Assembly: GCF_001305675.1 (NCBI RefSeq)
Contig: NZ_CP011853.1
Location: forward strand, 4,216,001 to 4,280,000
DNA: 64,000 nucleotides
Direction: 5' to 3'
Origin: Gordonia phthalatica
Lineage (GTDB): Bacteria; Actinomycetota; Actinomycetes; Mycobacteriales; Mycobacteriaceae
Shown: piece by piece, positions 17,654-26,544 of the stretch
Layout: each line of letters opens with the position of its first letter
Position numbering within the stretch: the stretch's first letter is position 1
Notes under the pieces: model-generated
Seen by the model: only the letters and a program-made list of their open reading frames with translations
Told to the model about the DNA's origin: nothing
Database searches by the model: none
Position numbers and translations under genes: made by a program

Positions 17654-18451
17654 ATGAACAATCTGCATCGCGAGCTCGCTCCCATCTCCACCGCCGCGTG
17701 GAAGGAGATCGAGGAGGAGGCCTCCCGGTCCTTCAAGCGCAACGTGGCAGGCCGCCGCGTCGTCGACGTCAAGGGCCCGCTGGGTCTGGACGTCGACTCG
17801 GTGACCCGCGGACACCGCACCAAGATCGACTCCCCCGCCGACGGCATCCAGGCCTTCCTGCGGCACACCCAGCCGCTCGTGGAACTCAAGGTCCCATTCA
17901 CCGTCACGCGCGAGGCCATCGACAACGTGGACCGCGGCGCCTCCGACTCGGACTGGGACTCGGTGGTCCACGCCGCGCGCGAGCTGGCCCTCGCCGAGGA
18001 CCGCGCGGTCTTCGAGGGATACCAGGCCGCGCAGATCACCGGCATCAACGGGGAGTCCGGCGTCAACAGCATCGCACTGCCCGACGACGTCCGCGACTAT
18101 CCGGAGGCCATCAGCCAGGCCATCAGCAAGCTGCGGCTGGCATCGGTCGACGGCCCGTACTCGCTGGTGCTCTCCGCCGAGCACTACACGCAGGTCAACG
18201 AGACCTCCGACCACGGCAACCCGATCCGCGAGCACCTGCAGCGCATCCTCGTGGACGGCGAGATCGTCTGGGCGCCCGCGGTCGACAGCGGCTTCCTGGT
18301 CAGCACGCGCGGCGGCGACTTCGAGCTCGCCATCGGCCAGGACGTGTCGATCGGGTACGACTCCCACGACGCCGACTCGGTGAACCTGTACTTCTTCGAG
18401 TCGTTCACGTACCTGACCTACTCCCCCGAGGCCGCCGTCGCCTTGACCTGA
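17654..18451 (+). CDS. Encapsulin shell protein (family 1)
   Basis: A 265-residue HK97-fold shell protein. The N-terminus MNNLHRELAPISTAAW and the segment FKRNVAGRRVVDVKGPLG are characteristic of family 1 encapsulins, which assemble into a T=1, 60-mer nanocompartment of about 24 nm in the cytoplasm. The C-terminal strand with NLYFFESFTYLTYSPEAAVAL also matches. It is the second gene of a two-gene operon with the DyP peroxidase, whose C-terminal tail is the docking signal. The compartment is presumably an oxidative-stress device. It probably evolved from a phage capsid. Confidence 0.94.
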   Translation: MNNLHRELAPISTAAWKEIEEEASRSFKRNVAGRRVVDVKGPLGLDVDSVTRGHRTKIDSPADGIQAFLRHTQPLVELKVPFTVTREAIDNVDRGASDSDWDSVVHAARELALAEDRAVFEGYQAAQITGINGESGVNSIALPDDVRDYPEAISQAISKLRLASVDGPYSLVLSAEHYTQVNETSDHGNPIREHLQRILVDGEIVWAPAVDSGFLVSTRGGDFELAIGQDVSIGYDSHDADSVNLYFFESFTYLTYSPEAAVALT

Positions 18452-18506
18452 CGAGACCGGAGTCCCGGCCCCCGGAAACTGCGTCGCGCACCACACTCGC
18501 CGCACG

Positions 18507-18512
18507 TATTCT
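18507..18512 (+). promoter_or_regulatory. -10 box for leaderless ABC exporter transcript
   Basis: TATTCT lies seven bases before the GTG at 18520. No Shine-Dalgarno sequence is seen. Confidence 0.4.
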
Positions 18513-18519
18513 GAGATCC

Positions 18520-20253
18520 GTGCTCACTCGCCTGCTGCGGACCTATGTCCTGCGCTATCGCGGCGCCGTCGCCGCGGTCGTCCTCCTGCAACTGGTGTCG
18601 ACCGCGGCGATGCTGTACCTGCCCACCTTGAACGCCGACATCATCGACTTCGGCGTCGCCCGCGGCGACACCGACTACATCCTCTCCACCGGCGGATGGA
18701 TGCTGGCGATCTCGTTCGCTCAGATCGTCTGCTCGGTGGCGGCGATGTACTTCGGTTCGCAGGCCGCCCTCGGCGGTGGACGCGACATCCGCCACGACCT
18801 TCTGCACCGCGTCAACGGGTTCTCCACCCGCGAGGTCGGCCGCTTCGGTGCGCCGTCGCTCATCACCCGCACCACCAACGACGTCCAGCAGGTCCAGTTG
18901 CTCGCCGTGATGGCGATGTCGATCCTGGTGGTCGCACCGATCATGGGTGTCGGCGGCATCGTCATGGGCGTCCGCGTGGCCGCCCCGATCTCCTGGGTCC
19001 TCGTGGTGGCGGTCCCCGTCCTCGGCATCGTGATGGGCCTGATCATCTCCCGGATGATCCCCGGCTTCCGCGCCATGCAGACCCGGATCGACGACGTGAA
19101 CCGAGTGATGCGCGAGCAGATCACCGGCATCCGCGTGGTCCGCGCCTTCGTCCGCGAACGCCACGAAGCCAAGCGGTTCGACGTCGCCAACGATCTCCTG
19201 GCCGACGCCTCCCTGCGCGTGGGCCGCATGATGGCGCTGATGTTCCCGACCGTCATGCTCATCACCAACGTCACGCTGGTGGCAGTCCTCTGGTTCGGTG
19301 CGCACGCGGTGGACGCCGGCTCGGTGGAGATCGGTGCGCTGACCGCCATGCTCAGTTACGTCATGCAGATCATGATGTCGGTGATGATGGCGTCGTTCCT
19401 GGCGATGATGGCGCCGCGCGCCGGCGTCTGCGCCGATCGCATCTGCGAGGTCCTCGACACCGACACCACCGTCACGGCCCCGGCCGACCCGAAGCCCATC
19501 GCGGGCGACCCGGCGGTCGTCGCCCTGAACGACGTCGAGTTCCGGTACCCGGGCGCCGACGAGCCCGTCCTGTCCGGGATCTCGTTCACAACGCAGCCCG
19601 GCACCGTCACCGCGATCGTCGGCTCCACCGGCTCCGGCAAGACCACCCTGATCAACCTGCTGCCCCGCATGCTCGACGTGACCGGCGGCGCCATCACCCT
19701 CGGCGGCACCGACCTCCGCGAGGCCGACCCTGACCGGCTTCGACAGCACTTCGGGCTGGTCCCGCAGCGGCCGTACCTGTTCTCCGGCACCGTCGCCAGC
19801 AATCTCCGGCACGGCAAGGCCGACGCCACCGAAGCGGAGATGTGGGAGGCGTTGACCATCGCGCAGGCCGCCGACTTCGTCCGCGCGATGCCGGAGGGCC
19901 TGCAGACGGAGGTCGCGCAGGGCGGCACCACCGTCTCGGGCGGTCAGCGACAGCGCCTGGCGATCGCCCGCGCCCTGATCCGCAAGCCGGCGGTGTACCT
20001 GTTCGACGACTCGTTCTCCGCGCTCGACCTCGCCACCGACGCGCGCCTGCGCGAGGCGCTGGTACCCGCGACCCGCGAGTCCGCGATGATCGTCGTCGCA
20101 CAGCGGATCTCCACGATCACGGCCGCCGACCAGATCGTGGTCCTCGACCGCGGCACCGTGGTCGGTCTCGGCACGCACGCGGAGCTGTTGGAGACCTGTC
20201 CCACCTACGCTGAGATCGCCGAATCCCAGCTGGCGATCGGAGCGGGCGCATGA
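18520..20253 (+). CDS. ABC exporter half-transporter, degenerate-site subunit
   Basis: A 577-residue type IV ABC exporter subunit: six predicted membrane helices (residues ~10-305) followed by an ATPase domain. Walker A is GSTGSGKTT, the signature VSGGQRQR is canonical, but the Walker B is YLFDDSFSALD (Asp in place of the catalytic Glu) and the switch His is Gln (VAQRIST). These changes are the hallmark of the degenerate-site partner in heterodimeric exporters such as TmrAB and the mycobacterial Rv1272c/Rv1273c pair. The start is a GTG with a -10 box seven bases before it. Its stop overlaps the ATG of the second subunit. Confidence 0.9.
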   Translation: MLTRLLRTYVLRYRGAVAAVVLLQLVSTAAMLYLPTLNADIIDFGVARGDTDYILSTGGWMLAISFAQIVCSVAAMYFGSQAALGGGRDIRHDLLHRVNGFSTREVGRFGAPSLITRTTNDVQQVQLLAVMAMSILVVAPIMGVGGIVMGVRVAAPISWVLVVAVPVLGIVMGLIISRMIPGFRAMQTRIDDVNRVMREQITGIRVVRAFVRERHEAKRFDVANDLLADASLRVGRMMALMFPTVMLITNVTLVAVLWFGAHAVDAGSVEIGALTAMLSYVMQIMMSVMMASFLAMMAPRAGVCADRICEVLDTDTTVTAPADPKPIAGDPAVVALNDVEFRYPGADEPVLSGISFTTQPGTVTAIVGSTGSGKTTLINLLPRMLDVTGGAITLGGTDLREADPDRLRQHFGLVPQRPYLFSGTVASNLRHGKADATEAEMWEALTIAQAADFVRAMPEGLQTEVAQGGTTVSGGQRQRLAIARALIRKPAVYLFDDSFSALDLATDARLREALVPATRESAMIVVAQRISTITAADQIVVLDRGTVVGLGTHAELLETCPTYAEIAESQLAIGAGA

Positions 20254-22178
20254 CGCGCGGCGGACCTCCCGGGGCCACGCCGACCCTGGAGAAGGCGAAG
20301 TCGTTCAAGCCGTCGTTGAAGCGACTCGTCGCGCAGCTCGGCGACTACCGCGGCATGATGCTGGTGGTCGTCGGCTCCATCGTCGGTTCGGTGGCACTGA
20401 CTTCGTACGCCCCGCGCGTCCTCGGTGACGCCACCGACGAACTGTTCAACGGAGTCATCGGCTCGCAGCTGCCGGCGGGCATCACCAAGGACCAGGCCGT
20501 CGAAGGTCTCCGCGAGCACGGCCAGAACACCTTCGCCGACATGATCGCGTCGATGAACGTGACGCCCGGCCAGGGTGTCGACTTCGGCGCCGTCGGCCGC
20601 ATCCTCCTCACCGTCCTGGCCCTGTACCTGGCGTCGGCGGTCCTCGGCTGGCTGGGCGCCTACCTGCTGAACATGGTGGTCGTCGGCACCGTCACCAAGC
20701 TCCGCGCGCAGGTGGAGGCCAAGATCCATCGCCTGCCGCTGTCGTTCTACGACGCGTCGGCCCGCGGCGACCTGCTGTCCCGCGTCACCAATGACCTCGA
20801 CAACCTGTCGCAGTCGTTGCAGCAGACCATCAGCCAGCTGTTGAACTCCCTGCTGATGGTGATCGCGATCCTCATCATGATGTTCACCATCTCCCCGCTG
20901 CTGTCGGTGATCGCGCTCGCGACGATCCCGGTCGCCGCCGTCGCGACCGCGATGATCGCGAAACGGTCCAAGCCGCACTTCATCGGGCAGTGGACGTCCA
21001 CCGGCGCCCTCAACGCGCAGATCGAGGAGGCGTTCACCGGGCACGAGCTGGTGACCGCGTTCGGCCGTCGCGAGCAGGTGGAGGCCGACTTCGACGAGCG
21101 CAACGAGAAGCTGTACGCGTCGAGCTGGCGCGCCCAGTTCATCTCCGGGATCGTGATGCCGACGATCATGTTCCTCGGCAACCTGAACTATGTCGCCGTC
21201 GCCGTGGTCGGCGGACTCCGCGTCGCCTCCGGTCAGCTCAGTCTCGGCGAGGTGCAGGCCTTCATCCAGTACTCGCGTCAGTTCACGCAGCCGCTCACCC
21301 AGATCGGCTCCATGTTCAACCTGATGCAGAGCGGTGTCGCCTCCGCCGAGCGGATCTTCGACATCCTCGACGAGACCGAGGAGGATCCCGATCCGGCGCA
21401 GCCCGTGAGCCCGTCGGACGACCGCGGGCACATCGTCTTCGACGACGTCTCGTTCCGCTACCGCGACGACCGCCCCCTCATCGAGAACCTCTCGCTGGAG
21501 GCGCAGCCGGGCGACATGATCGCGATCGTCGGCCCCACCGGCGCGGGCAAGACGACGCTGGTGAACCTGATCATGCGGTTCTACGAGGTCGACGAGGGCG
21601 CGATCTTCGTCGACGGCGTCGACGCCGCACAGATGACCCGCGACGACCTCCGCGAACGCACCGGAATGGTGCTGCAGGACTCGTGGCTGTTCGGCGGCAC
21701 CATTTACGACAACATCGCCTACGGCGATCCGTCCGCGAGCCGCGAGGACGTGATGGAGGCCGCGTGGATCAGTCACGTCGACCACTTCGTCCGGACCCTG
21801 CCCGACGGCTACGACACGGTGATCGACGACGAGGGCGGCGGCGTCAGCGCGGGCGAACGTCAGCTCATCACCATCGCGCGCGCCTTCCTCGCCAAGCCGA
21901 CGATCCTGATCCTCGACGAGGCCACCAGCTCGGTCGACACCCGCACCGAGCTGCTCATCGGCAAGGCGATGGCGAACCTCCGCAAGGACCGCACCAGCTT
22001 CGTCATCGCGCACCGCCTCTCGACCATCCGCAACGCCGACCTGATCGTCGTGATGGAGGAGGGACGCATCGTCGAGCAGGGGAACCACGACGACCTGCTC
22101 CGGAAGCAGGGCGCGTACTTCCGCCTGTACAACGCCCAGTTCACCGAGCCCGCAGAGGAACTCGACGCACCGGTCTGA
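20250..22178 (+). CDS. ABC exporter half-transporter, catalytic partner
   Basis: A 642-residue type IV ABC exporter subunit, translationally coupled (ATGA) to the previous gene. The membrane domain carries a ~50-residue extracytoplasmic insertion between the first two helices (about residues 60-115). The ATPase domain has Walker A GPTGAGKTT, Walker B ILILDEATSSVD with the catalytic Glu, and the switch His in IAHRLST. Its signature is VSAGERQ rather than LSGGQ. Together the subunits form one consensus and one degenerate ATP site, as expected for a heterodimer. The substrate is unknown; the family exports lipids, peptides and drugs. Confidence 0.91.
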   Translation: MTRGGPPGATPTLEKAKSFKPSLKRLVAQLGDYRGMMLVVVGSIVGSVALTSYAPRVLGDATDELFNGVIGSQLPAGITKDQAVEGLREHGQNTFADMIASMNVTPGQGVDFGAVGRILLTVLALYLASAVLGWLGAYLLNMVVVGTVTKLRAQVEAKIHRLPLSFYDASARGDLLSRVTNDLDNLSQSLQQTISQLLNSLLMVIAILIMMFTISPLLSVIALATIPVAAVATAMIAKRSKPHFIGQWTSTGALNAQIEEAFTGHELVTAFGRREQVEADFDERNEKLYASSWRAQFISGIVMPTIMFLGNLNYVAVAVVGGLRVASGQLSLGEVQAFIQYSRQFTQPLTQIGSMFNLMQSGVASAERIFDILDETEEDPDPAQPVSPSDDRGHIVFDDVSFRYRDDRPLIENLSLEAQPGDMIAIVGPTGAGKTTLVNLIMRFYEVDEGAIFVDGVDAAQMTRDDLRERTGMVLQDSWLFGGTIYDNIAYGDPSASREDVMEAAWISHVDHFVRTLPDGYDTVIDDEGGGVSAGERQLITIARAFLAKPTILILDEATSSVDTRTELLIGKAMANLRKDRTSFVIAHRLSTIRNADLIVVMEEGRIVEQGNHDDLLRKQGAYFRLYNAQFTEPAEELDAPV

Positions 22179-22212
22179 GGCCGGCCGTTCCTGCGGCCCG
22201 CCCCAGGCTCTG

Positions 22213-22285
22213 GTCGGGTAGCCCCGGGACGAAGTCACGGAGCGTATCGAGGCCGACGCACGCTGGGTCTACCCGCCACCCGAGC
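22213..22285. repeat. Degenerate dispersed repeat between convergent genes
   Basis: GTCGGGTAG at the left is complementary in its core to CTACCCG at about 22279-22285, and the interior has the GGAGCGTATCGAG block typical of the same repeat family as 11111-11209. It fills the gap between the convergent ABC exporter and GH25-like genes and could terminate both. Confidence 0.4.
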
Positions 22286-22289
22286 GGAG

Positions 22290-22949
22290 TCAGTCCGCTC
22301 CGATACCCGTCGCGATCCGGAGTTCCTCCGCATCGCGACCGTTGGCGGCGTTCATGTCGCAGCGGACCGACCCGTAGCCGCACGGGAGACTGCCGCCGCA
22401 GCCGACGGTGCCGTCGGTGTACTGGTGGGCGATCATCTGCCGCCGCACGTCCTGGACGCCGGCGGGGAACCGCGGGGCGCGGCCGTAGCTCGGCACGATG
22501 AACCCGATGGACGGCCGGACCCGCCACAGCCCGCGGTCCGCGACGGGATTCCAATAGCCGATGACGCGGCGGGGACGGCCGTCGATGTGCGGGCCGCGCC
22601 AGTCGCTGATCCCCCACACCAGGCGGTTGACGCCCGCGGAGTGGTCGCCGACGATCTGCCCGCCCCACGATTCGACGTCGACCATCGACACCACGTCGGG
22701 GCGGTTCTCGCCCTGCATCGAGCGATGCACGTCCAGGCAGTCGCGCCAGTTGGGCCGGTAGACGACGTAGACGATCAGGCCGCGCAGCCGCCCGGAGTCG
22801 AGCCAGCGGCGCGCGGTGTCCCAGTTGCGGCTCCAGTTGCGGTCGCGGTAGGTGCCGTCGTTGCTGCGGATGGACAGCCACTCGTACGGGTACGAATCGT
22901 CGAGCGGCGGCTGCCACTCGGAGATGTCGGCGAAGAGGGTGTCGGTCAC
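22290..22949 (-). CDS. GH25-like (muramidase-fold) protein
   Basis: A 219-residue protein resembling glycoside hydrolase family 25 lysozymes, particularly phage-type ones. The opening DISEWQPP strand carries the family's first catalytic-side Asp, and VDVESW near residue 90 gives the second Asp-x-Glu pair. YWNP, FIVPSYG and HQYTDGTVGCGG fit later barrel strands. There is no signal peptide or membrane helix, which is odd for a wall hydrolase. The GTG start overlaps the RNase HI stop (GTGA), so translation is coupled. It may be a domesticated phage enzyme or have a non-lytic role. Confidence 0.65.
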   Translation of the reverse strand: MTDTLFADISEWQPPLDDSYPYEWLSIRSNDGTYRDRNWSRNWDTARRWLDSGRLRGLIVYVVYRPNWRDCLDVHRSMQGENRPDVVSMVDVESWGGQIVGDHSAGVNRLVWGISDWRGPHIDGRPRRVIGYWNPVADRGLWRVRPSIGFIVPSYGRAPRFPAGVQDVRRQMIAHQYTDGTVGCGGSLPCGYGSVRCDMNAANGRDAEELRIATGIGAD

Positions 22950-23410
22950 GCGCCGTCGCGCAGTTTCTTGGCCGCGCCGGTCGCGAGGGTGTCGGCGATC
23001 TCGTTGTACTTGTCGCCGGCGTGCCCCTTCACCCAGCGCCACTCCACCTTGTGCCGCTCCTCTGCCTCGAGGAGGTCTTTCCAGAGGTCTGCGTTCTTGA
23101 CCGGCTGCTTGCTCGCGGTCTTCCAGCCATTGCGCTGCCAGCCGGAGATCCACTTGGTGATGCCGTTCCGGACGTAGCTGGAGTCGGTGTAGAGGATGAC
23201 CGTCGACGGCCGCTTCAGCGCGTTGAGCGCCTGAATGGCGCCCATCAACTCCATGCGGTTGTTGGTGGTGTCGGGTTCGGCGCCGGACAGTTCCTTCTCC
23301 ACGTCGCCGTAGCGGAGGATCGCTCCCCAGCCGCCGGGACCGGGGTTGCCCAGGCATGCCCCGTCGGTCGAGATCTCCACTACCTTCGAGGGGGTTCCGG
23401 CGTCGCTCAT
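22946..23410 (-). CDS. rnhA: Ribonuclease HI
   Basis: RNase HI cleaves the RNA strand of RNA-DNA hybrids in the cytoplasm. The 154-residue protein has all four metal-binding acids in order: D in STDGACLGNPG, E in NNRMELMGAIQAL, D in YTDSSYV and D in GHAGDKYNEIAD. The length is that of a single-domain enzyme. The ATG at 23410 is preferred over a TTG at 23419; a -10-like TAGCGT (complement of 23419-23424) lies eight bases before it, so the mRNA may be almost leaderless. It is divergent from the DUF1697 gene and coupled to the GH25-like gene. Confidence 0.93.
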   Translation of the reverse strand: MSDAGTPSKVVEISTDGACLGNPGPGGWGAILRYGDVEKELSGAEPDTTNNRMELMGAIQALNALKRPSTVILYTDSSYVRNGITKWISGWQRNGWKTASKQPVKNADLWKDLLEAEERHKVEWRWVKGHAGDKYNEIADTLATGAAKKLRDGA

Positions 23411-23442
23411 GACGTACAACGCTACCGGGTGAGGAGATCCCC

Positions 23443-23967
23443 GTGACCGCTGACCGCATCGTCCTGCTCCGTGCCGTCAACGTCGGCGGCGCCAAGCTGC
23501 CGATGGCCCGACTCCGCGAGATCGCCACCGGTCTCGGCGCCACCGACGTCTCCACGTACATCGCGTCCGGCAACCTGCTGTGCACCCCGCCCGACGACCC
23601 GGAGGCCTTCGACCGCGCCCTGGAGCAGGCGATCTCCGCCGAGTTCGGCTACTTCCGGGAGGCGATCGGCCGGACGCCCGAGCAGGTCGCCCAGGCCCTG
23701 GCCGACTACCCGTTCGGCGACGCCCCGCACGGCCACATCTACTTCCTGACCGGGACACCGGCCCCCGACGCGGCAGCCGCCTTCTGCGCGCAGGACTTCG
23801 GCGGCGGCGAACTCCTTCGGGTGATCGGCGCCAACCTGCACATCGACTACCCGGGCGGCGCGGGCGCCACCAAACTCACGCCGGCCAAGATCGCCAAGGG
23901 TCTCGGCGTGACCGGAACCGGTCGCAACCTCCGGACGACGGCGAAACTGATCGAACTGGCGCACTGA
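23443..23967 (+). CDS. DUF1697 family protein
   Basis: A 174-residue protein of the DUF1697 family, recognised by IVLLRAVNVGG, the YIASGNLL segment and the C-terminal KLTPAKIAKGLGVTGTGRN. Members are small cytosolic proteins of unknown function. The start is a GTG with GAGGAGA just upstream. It is divergent from rnhA with a 32-bp gap. Confidence 0.85.
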   Translation: MTADRIVLLRAVNVGGAKLPMARLREIATGLGATDVSTYIASGNLLCTPPDDPEAFDRALEQAISAEFGYFREAIGRTPEQVAQALADYPFGDAPHGHIYFLTGTPAPDAAAAFCAQDFGGGELLRVIGANLHIDYPGGAGATKLTPAKIAKGLGVTGTGRNLRTTAKLIELAH

Positions 23968-24071
23968 ACTACCAGAATCCGTGGTCGAACAACCGGACAT
24001 ACAATTGTCGCGACTGCAGACGGCAGATTGACGATCACGAACCGCAGAACCGGAGAAGTGGAGTACGAACG

Positions 24072-24419
24072 ATGACCCCCCTGAACCTGATCGTTCTCTA
24101 CGTCGCGGACATCGACTCGTCCAGGAATTTCTACGCTGCACTCGGGCTGCCCTTCACACAGGAGAAGCACGGCGCAGGGCCCATTCACTATTCCACCGAG
24201 TTACCGGGCGGCGCAGTCCTCGAACTCTATCCGCGAGGCGGATCTGCCTCATCGCGGGCTCGACTCGGCTTCACGGTGACCGATCTACCCGCCGCGATCG
24301 CCGCACTTCAAGAAGTCACACCCGGAGCACTGCTCAGAGCGCCTGCCGATCTCGCCTACGGGCATGTCGCCGTCGTGAAAGATCCGGATGGCAACAAGAT
24401 CGAGCTCGTCGCTGCCTGA
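24072..24419 (+). CDS. VOC-family (glyoxalase/bleomycin-resistance) protein
   Basis: A 115-residue single-module vicinal-oxygen-chelate protein. It opens with the beta-alpha-beta unit LNLIVLYVADIDSSRNFYAALG and ends with the strand VVKDPDGNKIELVA, whose Glu is a usual metal ligand. Function cannot be assigned; members include glyoxalases, antibiotic-binding proteins and dioxygenases. GGAG lies about nine bases before the ATG. Upstream of 24060 the DNA is less GC-rich than its surroundings. Confidence 0.75.
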   Translation: MTPLNLIVLYVADIDSSRNFYAALGLPFTQEKHGAGPIHYSTELPGGAVLELYPRGGSASSRARLGFTVTDLPAAIAALQEVTPGALLRAPADLAYGHVAVVKDPDGNKIELVAA

Positions 24420-24470
24420 CCGGCAGGAACGCACCGGCCTGATCGAACTCGCCCGCTGAACGGATCTTCA

Positions 24471-24507
24471 GTGTTCGTTGTGACCACCCGCTGGTCACAA
24501 CGAACAC
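24471..24507. terminator. Bidirectional terminator hairpin
   Basis: GTGTTCGTTGTGACC pairs perfectly over 15 bp with GGTCACAACGAACAC across a 7-base loop, between the convergent VOC and YhgE genes. Confidence 0.75.
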
Positions 24508-24534
24508 CGTTGATTCACCGCACGACGACCGCGC

Positions 24535-26544
24535 TCACACCTCGATGGGCGGGAACAGCTGGACCATCGTGTACTGCCGGTTCCGTCGGGCCGCCCACGA
24601 GCTGATCGCGAGGCAGACCGCGGAGATTCCGGCGAGCACCGCGACGGCGATCCACAGGCGCGAGTCGACGCCGCCGCTGATCAGTTGTCGCAGACCGGTG
24701 ACCGCGTAACTCATCGGATCGTACGGGTGGAACCACTGTGCGGGTTTCGCCGTCGTCTCCACCGGATAGATGCCACCCGACGCGACGATCTGGACCATGA
24801 GGAAGGCCAGGGACACCACTCTGCCGACGGCCACCCCCAACACCGCGTTGAACATCTGTATCAACGCCACGAAAGTGCCGGATACCAACAGCATGAACCC
24901 GAGCATGCCGAGCGGATGCACCGCATCCAGGCCGACGGCGAAGTGCGCGACGCAGAACATCACGACCACCTGCGCGACGGCCAGCAGCACGGCCGGCCAG
25001 TACGACGCCAGCACCGAGCGCAGGCCGCCGAGACCGTTGATCACCGCGCGCGACTGCAGTGGCTTCAGCATCATCCAGATGATGATGGCGCCGATGAACA
25101 TCGCGAGCGGCAGGAAGAAGGGCGCGAAACCGGTACCGAAGGTCGGCGCCTTGTTGTGGGTGAACGAGCTCAGTTCGACGGGCTGCGACAGGTTGGTCGC
25201 GGTGGCCTGCCGCTGCTTGTCGCTGCCGAAGTTCGGTAGCTGCTTCACGCCGTCGGCCAGCCCGGTGGCCAGCTCCTCGGCCCCGGCCGACAGCTGCGGG
25301 GTGCCCTGGGCGAGCTCGCCTGCGCCGGTCGCGAGGCGCTCGCTGCCGTCGGTGAGCTGGACCAGACCGCTGTGCAGTTGCGCCGCACCGGTCTGCAGCT
25401 GGTTGGCTCCGTCCTGGAGTTCGCCGACCTTACTGGCGAGTTGACCGTTCTCGAGCATGACGAGCGTGGACCGGAGCGGCGAGTTCTTGTCGCCGAGCTG
25501 CGCCGACAGCGCGTCGGACTGCTTGGCCAGTCGGTTCACCTCGGCGGTGGTCGACGGGTTCACCCCCTGCGTCTGCAGGAAGTCCTGAACGGGTGCGAGA
25601 GCGTTGGCCAGCGCCCGCGCGTTGGGATCGTTGCTGCGTCGGAGGCCTGCGATCACCTGCGACACCGACTGCGCGGCCTGCGACTGCCCGGCGCCGGCGG
25701 CACCGATGACGCCGAGGACGTCGGAGAGGTCGGACGAGAGCTTGGCGGCGTCGGCGGCGTACTGCGACGGCTTGAGGCCCGACGCCTGCACGTTGTTCAG
25801 CATGCTCTTGAGCGGGACGACGGCCGAGTTGATCCCGCTCGCCAGCTGCGCGGTGCCGTCGGCGAGCTGGGCCGAACCGTCGCGCGCGGTGACCATGTTG
25901 GTCGCGAGCTCCTTGGAGCCCGAAGCGAGTTGCTGGGCGCCATCGTCGGCCTTCTTCAGCCCGTCGGCCAACTGCGCGGATCCGTCGGCGGCCTTGTGCA
26001 GACCGTCGCCGGCGGTGGTGAGGCCCACCAGGACCTGATCGACGGCCTGACCGCCGATGTTGTCGTTCAGCGCCTGCGTCACCTGCGCGGCGGCGCTCTG
26101 GCCGATGACCCCGGCCAGGTAGTTGTTCGCGTCGTTGAACGTGAACTGGATCTTCGCCTTGTGCGGATCCGGGGTGAGCGCCGACGCGATCGACGACGAG
26201 AAGTCCTTGGGGATCGAGATCGTGAAGTAGTACTTCCCACTCGCGAGACCGTCCGCGGCCTCACGCGAGTCGACTGCGTGCAGGTCGAGTTCACCCGAGC
26301 TCAGCAACTCATCGCGGACCTGCTGTCCGGCGTTCAGCGTCTTCCCGTTGGCCTCCACCGGCTGGTCCTGGTTCACCAACGCGACGGGCACCTTGGCGAC
26401 CTCGTCGAACGGATTCCAGAACACCCACAGGTACATGGCGCCGTAGAGCAGCGGCATCAGGATCACGGTGAGGATCGCGATGCGCGGCATCGCACCCTTC
26501 GAATAGCGTTTCAGCTCGGTGCCGAGCGACATTCCCGCCAGCAT
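24535..26544 (-). CDS. YhgE/Pip domain membrane protein
   Basis: A 669-residue protein of the YhgE/Pip (phage infection protein) family. One N-terminal helix (~20-42) is followed by a ~400-residue extracytoplasmic region. That region has repeats of the form xxGAxQLxxGxxxL (for example DGANQLQTGAAQLHSGL), predicted to form long alpha-helical heptad-like rods. Five C-terminal helices (~480-655) resemble an ABC-2 permease domain. Family members act in type VII secretion accessory functions, phage adsorption or transport. It starts at an ATG that shares one base with the stop of the ATPase-like gene, so the two are coupled and probably form one complex. Confidence 0.85.
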   Translation of the reverse strand: MLAGMSLGTELKRYSKGAMPRIAILTVILMPLLYGAMYLWVFWNPFDEVAKVPVALVNQDQPVEANGKTLNAGQQVRDELLSSGELDLHAVDSREAADGLASGKYYFTISIPKDFSSSIASALTPDPHKAKIQFTFNDANNYLAGVIGQSAAAQVTQALNDNIGGQAVDQVLVGLTTAGDGLHKAADGSAQLADGLKKADDGAQQLASGSKELATNMVTARDGSAQLADGTAQLASGINSAVVPLKSMLNNVQASGLKPSQYAADAAKLSSDLSDVLGVIGAAGAGQSQAAQSVSQVIAGLRRSNDPNARALANALAPVQDFLQTQGVNPSTTAEVNRLAKQSDALSAQLGDKNSPLRSTLVMLENGQLASKVGELQDGANQLQTGAAQLHSGLVQLTDGSERLATGAGELAQGTPQLSAGAEELATGLADGVKQLPNFGSDKQRQATATNLSQPVELSSFTHNKAPTFGTGFAPFFLPLAMFIGAIIIWMMLKPLQSRAVINGLGGLRSVLASYWPAVLLAVAQVVVMFCVAHFAVGLDAVHPLGMLGFMLLVSGTFVALIQMFNAVLGVAVGRVVSLAFLMVQIVASGGIYPVETTAKPAQWFHPYDPMSYAVTGLRQLISGGVDSRLWIAVAVLAGISAVCLAISSWAARRNRQYTMVQLFPPIEV

